Shown here: piece by piece, positions 1 through 5,228 of the stretch
Layout of the letters: each line of letters begins with the position of its first letter
How positions within the stretch are numbered: position 1 is the first letter of the stretch
Position numbers and translations under genes: made by a program
The notes under the pieces: model-generated
Database searches by the model: none
Told to the model about the DNA's origin: nothing
Seen by the model: the letters and a program-made list of their open reading frames with translations, nothing else
Origin: W425 sp964503235
GTDB taxonomy: Bacteria; Chloroflexota; Dehalococcoidia; Dehalococcoidales; RBG-16-60-22
DNA: 9,914 bases
NCBI GenBank assembly: GCA_964503235.1
Contig: CAZCZJ010000085.1
Span: 1 to 9,914 of the forward strand
Reading direction: 5' to 3'

Positions 1-1
1 T

Positions 2-136
2 GTGATTACCGGCTGCCTGCGCCCCGGGGTGACCACCTGGCTGGTGGGCGAAGCGATTATCTACGAGATAACCGGCACCAGCGCCCGGCGCCTCCCCGAC
101 GAGCGAAGCGGGTTTGATTTGATGGAGGTGGACTGA
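2..136 (+). CDS. C-terminal fragment of an unidentified protein
   Basis: The frame is open from the window edge and ends at TGA 134-136, giving 44 residues that end in GFDLMEVD. The start lies outside the window. The codons are GC-rich, like uvrB and the transhydrogenase gene and unlike the AT-rich module that follows, so this is probably a native backbone gene. I do not recognise the family from so short a tail. No terminator hairpin is visible directly after the stop. Confidence 0.55.
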   Translation: MITGCLRPGVTTWLVGEAIIYEITGTSARRLPDERSGFDLMEVD

Positions 137-263
137 GCCTGCGACAAGACCACACAATTTTTTGAGGGGAAACAAACAGGCGTGGATAGGCTATGAACAG
201 GCGTAAATTGTTATTAGAGTTATGTTAAGTGGTTAGTGATTTGATTAGATTGAGGTGGAATAA
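137..263. other. Intergenic spacer at the start of the AT-rich module, with a 9-bp direct repeat
   Basis: No gene is supported here. Composition changes from GC-rich to AT-rich at roughly position 155-165. The 9-mer AACAGGCGT occurs at 175-183 and again at 196-204, a 21-bp period (two helical turns), upstream of the promoter at 264. A regulator-binding function is conceivable but not shown. Confidence 0.4.
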
Positions 264-292
264 TTGACAAGTAGATTTACAAGTAGTATAAA
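264..292 (+). promoter_or_regulatory. Sigma70-type promoter of the DUF433/DUF5615 module
   Basis: TTGACA at 264-269 and TATAAA at 287-292 are separated by exactly 17 nt: a perfect -35 and a 5/6 -10. Initiation near 299 would give a leader of about 30 nt to the ATG at 331, with the purine-rich ribosome-binding stretch GAGGAAG just upstream of it. This is the best-looking promoter in the window. It gives the AT-rich module its own transcription. Confidence 0.75.
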
Positions 293-330
293 AAGCATAA
301 TGATAGAGATAGCATTTTAAGAGGAAGAAT

Positions 331-1041
331 ATGAAAAAAAGTAGGAAACAAACCAAAAAGAACGGACTTCTTCCTTTAGGAGTTGGTCTTTATTTAAATA
401 CACAAGCTGCGAAAATAACACAAACAACAAGCAGAAAACTTACTTACTGGGCAAAGACTAAATTGGTAGAACCCCACATACATAGGAGAAATGGTGGCCC
501 ATCTGTTTATGCATATAATGATTTGTTGGCTATAAGAGTTATGGAAAGAATACGAGATTCAGGATTGCCTCTTCAAAGAATGAGGCGTGCAATTAAATAC
601 TTCTATAGTTATCTTGGTGACGAATCAGATTGGTGGAATTTAAAATTAGTTGTAGACAAAAAAGACTTACTAGCTGTGATTCCCAGAGAAAAAACCGTAA
701 CAGGTAAAGACGAAACAGTAATCGCGAGCCGAGGTGGACAAAAACCCTTAGAGTTGGTTTTTGCTGATTTAGTCAACGACCTTTTAGCAGGAGGGAAATT
801 GGAAGAATACCCTGAAATCAAGAAATATATAAATATTGATAAAAAGGTTCATGGTGGTGAACCTGTAATATCCAAAACTCGAATTAAGACTTCAGTAATA
901 TATATGTGGTACAAACGCGGTTTATCCGTTGAGCAGATTTATGATATGTACTACGGTGTAGAAAAAGAGGCTATTCAAGCTGCAATCGATTATGAAAAAG
1001 CCTTAAATAAAAATAATGGCAAAACTAACATTATTGTGTGA
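331..1041 (+). CDS. MerR-type HTH plus DUF433 protein, putative antitoxin
   Basis: This 236-residue protein has two recognisable parts. Residues about 25-92 look like a MerR-type winged helix-turn-helix (KLTYW, then a GGPSVYAYNDLLAIRVM segment and SGLPLQRMRRAIKYF). Residues about 166-226 match DUF433, with GGEPVISKTRIKTSVIYMWY followed by GLSVEQIYDMY and a terminal AAIDYEKAL. DUF433 proteins commonly sit beside PIN-like toxins as antitoxins, and the HTH would fit binding and autorepression at the promoter at 264-292. The 3' end overlaps the next gene by 26 bp, so the two are probably translationally coupled. The start is ATG preceded by a purine-rich GAGGAAG. The gene is clearly more AT-rich than the backbone, which suggests horizontal acquisition. 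The antitoxin role is inferred from family and context. Confidence 0.82.
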   Translation: MKKSRKQTKKNGLLPLGVGLYLNTQAAKITQTTSRKLTYWAKTKLVEPHIHRRNGGPSVYAYNDLLAIRVMERIRDSGLPLQRMRRAIKYFYSYLGDESDWWNLKLVVDKKDLLAVIPREKTVTGKDETVIASRGGQKPLELVFADLVNDLLAGGKLEEYPEIKKYINIDKKVHGGEPVISKTRIKTSVIYMWYKRGLSVEQIYDMYYGVEKEAIQAAIDYEKALNKNNGKTNIIV

Positions 1042-1435
1042 TGCCGCTATCCCCGTTCAAGTAGTTAACGCAATCAGGAATATTAATATAGCAGCAATCC
1101 ACATTAAAGATGTGCCTGGTGCTGTAACAGATGATAAAAAAGTTATTGACGTTGCCAATACTTTCGAAGCTATTATAGTCACTATAGACAAAGATTTCAC
1201 TCAAAAACCATTATTCGCCTCTATGGTTGAAAACGGTTCACGTGTTGTTGTGTTGAGGTTACCTAAATGTGCACCCGAAGAAACTATGGAAACAATCGCG
1301 AAACTCATCATCGAAAACCATCGAAAATGGCAAAATCTTTTAGAACCCGAGCCAGCAATAATTAGTTGCAATATCTATAGTAATAGAGTGAAAAAACTGA
1401 AAGATTTTCCTTGGTACGATGAATGCAAATCGTAA
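1016..1435 (+). CDS. DUF5615 PIN-like protein, putative toxin
   Basis: This 139-residue protein resembles the DUF5615 PIN-like family. It starts MAKLTLLCDAAIP with an acidic residue at D9, continues with the typical AIHIKDVPGAVTDD segment (28-40), and has IIVTIDKDF (53-61) carrying D58 and D60, then VVVLRLP (77-83). These acidic positions correspond to the metal-binding site expected of PIN-fold nucleases. The gene starts inside the DUF433 gene with no separate Shine-Dalgarno, which suggests translational coupling. The pair is organised like a type II toxin-antitoxin module. The C-terminal tail (about 105-139) extends beyond the core domain. RNase activity is a family inference; nothing here shows a target. 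The composition is AT-rich, like its partner. Confidence 0.8.
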   Translation: MAKLTLLCDAAIPVQVVNAIRNINIAAIHIKDVPGAVTDDKKVIDVANTFEAIIVTIDKDFTQKPLFASMVENGSRVVVLRLPKCAPEETMETIAKLIIENHRKWQNLLEPEPAIISCNIYSNRVKKLKDFPWYDECKS

Positions 1436-1473
1436 AAACACTCCAACCCTACCAAAACGTTTTCACGCTATAC

Positions 1474-1560
1474 TAAATCCTTCTCTATCTCCCTTTACGA
1501 AAGGGAGACGCTATATCTTGCAGGGTGCTTAAGAGGGGCGGCAGCCCCTCTTTTCCTTAT
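1474..1560 (+). repeat. Two-hairpin dispersed repeat, copy 1
   Basis: This 87-bp segment aligns without gaps to 4861-4947 with 9 differences by eye (about 90% identity). It holds a perfect 9-bp stem, TCTCCCTTT at 1488-1496 and AAAGGGAGA at 1500-1508 with an ACG loop. A second perfect 9-bp stem follows, AAGAGGGGC at 1531-1539 and GCCCCTCTT at 1544-1552. The first hairpin (21 nt) is identical in both copies. Both copies have the same orientation, and each lies just downstream of an AT-rich accessory gene. It may be a REP/MITE-like element that doubles as a terminator. Confidence 0.8.
1531..1557 (+). terminator. Rho-independent terminator in repeat copy 1
   Basis: A GC-rich 9-bp stem (1531-1539 with 1544-1552) and a 4-nt GGCA loop run directly into TTTTCCTT. 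It lies about 95 bp after the DUF5615 stop and would end the toxin-antitoxin transcript. It is roughly symmetrical, but the T-rich side favours + strand termination. Confidence 0.65.
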
Positions 1561-1625
1561 TGGGCGGAGGGCGGGTAAAGATAATAAATAAAACGGGCGG
1601 GGGTAAAAGGGTCGGTATAAAAGCA

Positions 1626-2321
1626 TTACACAGCCGGACGGTCTCCGATATCCAATCCGAATCTCTCGGCACGCTTCCGGAAATCATCCTCGCTTTCATC
1701 TTCCCAGGGCAGGTACCGGATGCTCTCCGGGCTTCGAATGGCATATAGGAGCAGGTCGATTACTTCCCGGGAGGGATTACCCAGCTTAATAACAGATTCC
1801 TTTCTCATCGGGTAAATCTGGCCCGTCATTATGGAGGGGACGTTGGGATAGTAGATGTTCAGCAATTTGAATTCCGCTTCTTTGCCGGCAACTTTTATGT
1901 TTTCTTCAGAGAGGATCCAGCCGTAAGACGGGCAGGTCGGGGAATACAGGAAGAGGCAGGGAGTAAGCCCCTGCAGCCTGCCTACCGATATAATCCTGCC
2001 GCCCTTTTTCCTGAAAAGCAGTCCAATTACCGGGATTCCCGAAAGAAAATCGCCGATCCGGGTATTTTTCATCAGTAATCCGGTGAGTAAGAAAACGACA
2101 ATCCCCAGGGCTATGCCCAATCCCGGATAAAAAAATTCATCGCTGAGGAAAAAGGAGAGGAACTTCTGGCCGAAATCTTCAAGGCTGGTAAAGAAATAAT
2201 TTCCGATCAGAACGATAATGGCAATGGGTAACCAAAACACCAGACCGGATAATATATCGCCAAGTCTTTCTCTGATAAATACAAGGAAAGCTGTAATAAT
2301 ATCCCCGAATTTTACTTCCAT
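1626..2321 (-). CDS. DUF502 family membrane protein
   Basis: This 231-residue protein has two probable membrane segments, at about residues 22-40 and 67-84. The second is introduced by the PGLG motif (66-69) and is followed by GIPVIGLLF (96-104), which matches the DUF502 pattern of a Pro-Gly-Leu-Gly helix plus a conserved IP segment. The soluble part contains YYPNVPSIMTGQIYPMRKESVIKL (157-180), corresponding to the family's 'PTTPNPTSGF...VP...' region. The terminal 30 residues are charged. The start is ATG with GAGGG 6 nt upstream on the minus strand. DUF502 proteins are membrane proteins of unknown function, so no activity is proposed. The gene is divergent from the arylsulfotransferase gene and shares the 2322-2459 promoter region. 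Confidence 0.8.
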   Translation of the reverse strand: MEVKFGDIITAFLVFIRERLGDILSGLVFWLPIAIIVLIGNYFFTSLEDFGQKFLSFFLSDEFFYPGLGIALGIVVFLLTGLLMKNTRIGDFLSGIPVIGLLFRKKGGRIISVGRLQGLTPCLFLYSPTCPSYGWILSEENIKVAGKEAEFKLLNIYYPNVPSIMTGQIYPMRKESVIKLGNPSREVIDLLLYAIRSPESIRYLPWEDESEDDFRKRAERFGLDIGDRPAV

Positions 2322-2361
2322 TTTAATCCCTCGTGATTTTTTCGTCCTTTAATCAATATAT

Positions 2362-2370
2362 ATTATACCA
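2362..2370 (-). promoter_or_regulatory. Extended -10 promoter of the DUF502 gene
   Basis: On the minus strand, TATAAT (complement of 2362-2367) is preceded directly by TGG (2368-2370), an extended -10 motif. No good -35 is present at the expected distance, which is typical of extended -10 promoters. Initiation would leave a leader of about 34 nt. Confidence 0.5.
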
Positions 2371-2394
2371 AAGGTATTTAAATCACACATAATT

Positions 2395-2423
2395 TTCAAA
2401 GCCCTGCCTTCCTGTTATATACT
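2395..2423 (+). promoter_or_regulatory. Probable promoter of the arylsulfotransferase gene
   Basis: TTCAAA (2395-2400, 4/6 match) and TATACT (2418-2423) are 17 nt apart. The 10-mer GTTATATACT (2414-2423) is repeated exactly at 4994-5003, in front of the selenoprotein/uvrB operon, which supports a shared promoter type. Confidence 0.45.
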
Positions 2424-2459
2424 ATCGACAAACCATAAAACACTTGCGAGAGGTGAAAC

Positions 2460-3848
2460 ATGGCTCCAACCGTTTACCCTACCGGCACGACCATATACGA
2501 CCCCGACAAATGCTGGAACGGCTACACGCTCTACCAGTCTACACTTTTCCAGCCCAACAGCACCGGCGCCGTCCTCGTCGATATGAACGGCAACGTCGTT
2601 AACCGCTGGCGGGGGCTGGACGGCTGTCCCAACAAGCTACTGCCCGGCGGGTACGTCCTCGGCGGCACCGGCTGCAGGAACCAGAAATACGGCTTCCAGG
2701 ACATGCTCGACCTCGTCCAGGTGGACTGGGACGGCAATATCGTCTGGAAGTTTTGTAAATACGAACGAATTAAGGACCCGTACCAGAAACCGCGCTGGAT
2801 GCTCCGTCAGCACCATGACTTCCAGAGAGAGGGCAGCACCACGGGCTACTACGTCCCCGGCATGGACCCGCTGGTCGATAGTGGCAGTACCCTCATCCTC
2901 TGCCACAAGACCCTGCACGAACCGAAGATAAGCGATAAGCTGCTCCTCGACGATACGATAATCGAGGTCAGCTGGGACGGCAGGATAACCTGGGAGTGGA
3001 TTTGCAGCCAGCACTTCGACGAGATGGGATTCAGCGAGGAAGCCAGGAACGCCCTCTACCGCAATCCGTACGCCATGATGACGGGCGGGAAATGGGGTGA
3101 CTGGATGCACATAAACTCCATGTCCACCCTGGGACCCAACCAATGGCACGACGGCGACGACGAACGCTTTCACCCGGACAATATCATCTGGGACGGACGG
3201 CAGACCAATATAACCGCCATCATCGACCGCAAGACGGGCAAGATTGTGTGGCAGCTCGGGCCCGACTACAACGCCAGCGAAGAACTGCGAAAAATCGGCT
3301 GGATAATCGGCCAGCACCACGCCCACATAATACCCCGGGGGCTGCCGGGGGAGGGGAATCTACTATTGTTCGATAACGGCGGCTCGGCGGGCTACGGCAA
3401 CCCCAATCCGGGGGCGCCCACGGGGGCGGGCTACGCCCTGAGGGACAGCTCGAGGGTGCTGGAAATCAATCCCGTCACGCTGGAGATAGTCAGCCAGTAC
3501 CCACCGCACGGACCCGGCATGGCGTTCGGGAGCGGGCCTCTCTACAGCAGCTTCGTCAGCTCGGCGCAGCGACTGCCCAACGGTAATACCCTCATCTGCG
3601 AGGGAGGGAGTGGTCGGTTCCTGGAAGTGACAGCGGAAAACGAGACGGTATGGGAATACATCAATCCGTATCAAAACAGGCGTATAAAAGCCAACATCGT
3701 CTATCGCGCCTACCGCTACCCGTACGATTGGGCGCCGCAGGCAGAAAAACCCAAAGAAACCGCCGTACCGCGTACCGATAACGCCAGATTCCGCGTGCCG
3801 GGCTCGGTGATAAAAAGACCTCAGAAAGTAACAAGGCTAAAGACGTAG
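2460..3848 (+). CDS. Arylsulfotransferase-family beta-propeller protein
   Basis: This 462-residue protein fits the arylsulfotransferase (ASST) family, whose members move sulfate between phenolic esters without PAPS. Repeated blade-like strands are visible: TGAVLVDMNGNVVNRW (35-50), VDWDGNIVWKF (88-98), VSWDGRITWEW (170-180), IDRKTGKIVWQLG (255-267) and VTAENETVWEY (390-400). His-rich segments typical of the family occur at RQHHDF (116-121), DWMHINS (214-220) and GQHHAHIIP (284-292). RLPNGNTLICEGGSGR (371-386) is another family signature. There is no signal peptide, although classical enterobacterial AssT is periplasmic, so this copy is probably cytoplasmic or belongs to a related subgroup. 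Which His would carry the sulfo-intermediate cannot be decided by eye. The start is ATG with GAGG 6 nt upstream. The composition is GC-rich backbone type. Confidence 0.82.
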   Translation: MAPTVYPTGTTIYDPDKCWNGYTLYQSTLFQPNSTGAVLVDMNGNVVNRWRGLDGCPNKLLPGGYVLGGTGCRNQKYGFQDMLDLVQVDWDGNIVWKFCKYERIKDPYQKPRWMLRQHHDFQREGSTTGYYVPGMDPLVDSGSTLILCHKTLHEPKISDKLLLDDTIIEVSWDGRITWEWICSQHFDEMGFSEEARNALYRNPYAMMTGGKWGDWMHINSMSTLGPNQWHDGDDERFHPDNIIWDGRQTNITAIIDRKTGKIVWQLGPDYNASEELRKIGWIIGQHHAHIIPRGLPGEGNLLLFDNGGSAGYGNPNPGAPTGAGYALRDSSRVLEINPVTLEIVSQYPPHGPGMAFGSGPLYSSFVSSAQRLPNGNTLICEGGSGRFLEVTAENETVWEYINPYQNRRIKANIVYRAYRYPYDWAPQAEKPKETAVPRTDNARFRVPGSVIKRPQKVTRLKT

Positions 3849-3889
3849 GAAGCGGCTACAATTTGATAGAGGTGTGTAGGGAGGGATTT

Positions 3890-4807
3890 ATGGAGCACTA
3901 TTGGCTTTGTCCGATATATTTTTTCGAATACGATAGTGAACAAATAGACCTGCCAGAAGGATTAGGAATAATAAAAATACCAACGGAATTAGTTAAACAT
4001 CTTGATGATAAATACCCTGACACGTTACCGACAATACTAAGCGAAGCAAAGTGGGCAATTTCTATTAAAGAAGACCAGATTGACACTACAAATATGAGTA
4101 AAATTGAATCCATGTCTGTTGGATTCAAACAGCAAGATAACTCAATGAACCAGTTTTATGATTTAATTACTGCATTAAGACTATATAAGAAAGGCAGGAT
4201 TGTCGCAGGGTTACCAGTATCTGCTACATTTAATGATTCTGAGTGGTATATTGGTGGAAGTACAATCTGGACTCAAGTTTCAAATATTCTCTTTTTTGAA
4301 GAAAAACCAACTTATAGGCTAAAAAAATCTGAATTACAGGAATTCATTGCCTTGTTCCTGAAAATTAGGCAGTATCGTGCTTTGAACGTTCTTTATTACA
4401 TTAGAGTAGCTTTGGAACGATTTCACTCTTCATATCACGGTAACATCGAAGATAGAATTATTGACCAGATGATAGCTTTTGAATCCCTATTTATTTCGAG
4501 AGATGAGAAATGGATTAAGAAAAAGTTATCTCTCAGAACTGCGTATTTAATACGTAATAGAGCTGACTATAAAAATAAAGTCATTTCTAATATGAAAGCA
4601 TCTTATAAATATAGAAGTAATATTGTACATGACAATAAACCACCTAATCGCAATACTCTAAGAGAAGTAGTTGATTATACGGGATACTATCTAAGACAGA
4701 CGATAATAAGGTTTTTATCATTTCTTGCTCAAGGAATGGCAATACAGCAAATTCGTAATAAGCTTGAAGAAGATATAATTAATAATAACGCAAATATTAT
4801 ATATTAG
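3890..4807 (+). CDS. Apea-type HEPN domain protein
   Basis: This 305-residue protein is read from ATG 3890. A TTG at 3863 in the same frame would add nine residues, but GGAGGG at 3880-3885 fits the ATG, although the gap is short. The N-terminal half is unassigned. The C-terminal half resembles Apea-like HEPN domains: a helix IEDRIIDQMIAFESLF (about 186-201), then an R-x4-H motif, RSNIVH (about 242-247), the signature of HEPN ribonucleases. HEPN proteins often act in phage defence or toxin systems. This one has no MNT antitoxin or other obvious partner beside it, so its role is open. It is strongly AT-rich between GC-rich neighbours, starts 41 bp after the arylsulfotransferase stop and ends about 50 bp before repeat copy 2, which suggests acquisition. 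Confidence 0.72.
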   Translation: MEHYWLCPIYFFEYDSEQIDLPEGLGIIKIPTELVKHLDDKYPDTLPTILSEAKWAISIKEDQIDTTNMSKIESMSVGFKQQDNSMNQFYDLITALRLYKKGRIVAGLPVSATFNDSEWYIGGSTIWTQVSNILFFEEKPTYRLKKSELQEFIALFLKIRQYRALNVLYYIRVALERFHSSYHGNIEDRIIDQMIAFESLFISRDEKWIKKKLSLRTAYLIRNRADYKNKVISNMKASYKYRSNIVHDNKPPNRNTLREVVDYTGYYLRQTIIRFLSFLAQGMAIQQIRNKLEEDIINNNANIIY

Positions 4808-4860
4808 TTCTCCTATTTCAAATCTATTCTCACCCGACCACCCCTGTATCACCAGACAAT

Positions 4861-4947
4861 TAAATACCTCTCAATCTCCCTTTACGAAAGGGAGACGATA
4901 TATCATACAGGGTGTTTAAGAGGGGCGTCAGCCCCTCCTTTCCTTAT
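4861..4947 (+). repeat. Two-hairpin dispersed repeat, copy 2
   Basis: This is the partner of the repeat at 1474-1560. The first hairpin (arms 4875-4883 and 4887-4895, loop ACG) is identical to copy 1. The second has a 7-bp stem, GAGGGGC at 4920-4926 and GCCCCTC at 4931-4937. Its loop is GTCA instead of GGCA. One end-stem pair is lost by a T-to-C change. It lies 53 bp after the HEPN stop. Confidence 0.8.
4920..4945 (+). terminator. Terminator-like hairpin in repeat copy 2
   Basis: A GC-rich stem (4920-4926 with 4931-4937) is followed by CTTTCCTT. The T tract is interrupted by C, so it is weaker than in copy 1. It would separate the HEPN transcript from the operon beginning near 5010. Confidence 0.5.
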
Positions 4948-4993
4948 CGGTCGGGTGGGCCGGGACAACAAATATTCCCCTGTTCCCCCAAAA

Positions 4994-5003
4994 GTTATAT
5001 ACT
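4994..5003 (+). promoter_or_regulatory. Probable promoter (-10) of the selenoprotein-uvrB operon
   Basis: TATACT at 4998-5003 lies in GTTATATACT, which is identical to the 10-mer in front of the arylsulfotransferase gene (2414-2423). The -35 region at the usual spacing (TTCCCC, 4975-4980) is poor. Initiation near 5010 would leave a leader of about 15 nt that contains the AGAGG ribosome-binding site at 5011-5015. Confidence 0.4.
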
Positions 5004-5024
5004 TATAGACAGAGGCAACAGCTC

Positions 5025-5222
5025 ATGACATACTTATGGACAATACTGGGTATAGTGGCGGGGGGAGGCCTGGGATACCTGTACGGCAGCTGGAGAAAAC
5101 GCCGTGAGCAAAACGCCTGTAAAACTCCTACCTGAAGAGCGACATCCGGACCCTGGTCAGGGGCAATATCGGGGGCGATACTGGGACTCGTCATCGTTAT
5201 CTTAATCATTTCATCGCCGTAA
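5025..5222 (+). CDS. Small two-helix membrane selenoprotein, DUF6132-like (UGA at codon 37)
   Basis: Read from ATG 5025 through TGA 5133-5135 to TAA 5220-5222, this is a 65-codon gene. Residues about 5-21 (WTILGIVAGGGLGYLYG) form the first membrane helix. A basic loop holds Cys32, then UGA at codon 37, then TSGPW (40-44). A second helix covers about 47-63 (AISGAILGLVIVILIIS). As I recall them, DUF6132-type small membrane proteins have helix, C-x4-C-x2-TSNP, helix at about this length. Here the second Cys is UGA (C-x4-U-x2-TSGP). The frame continues uninterrupted into an intact second helix, and a hairpin follows the UGA at SECIS distance. AGAGG at 5011-5015 is a suitable ribosome-binding site. 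The gene ends 6 nt before uvrB. A redox role at the membrane is an inference. The alternative is a nonsense mutation or sequencing error. Confidence 0.75.
5136..5164 (+). promoter_or_regulatory. Candidate bacterial SECIS element, small membrane protein
   Basis: Immediately 3' of the UGA (5133-5135), CCCT (5151-5154) pairs with AGGG (5159-5162) around the loop GGTC. The pairing can extend to CCCTG/CAGGG. The apical loop begins 19 nt after the UGA and starts with GG followed by U, resembling the GGUC within the loop of the E. coli fdhF SECIS as I recall it. The stem is short; a fold calculation would define the lower part. Confidence 0.6.
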
Positions 5223-5228
5223 AATATC

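Noticed and set aside
2637..3326. Long minus-strand open frame (229 codons) antisense to the arylsulfotransferase gene
   Set aside because: The + strand frame has clear family motifs throughout; the antisense frame is a by-product of GC-rich codon use and shows no recognisable domain.
3863..3889. TTG 3863 as the start of the HEPN gene
   Set aside because: GGAGGG at 3880-3885 lies between TTG and the in-frame ATG 3890 and fits initiation at the ATG.
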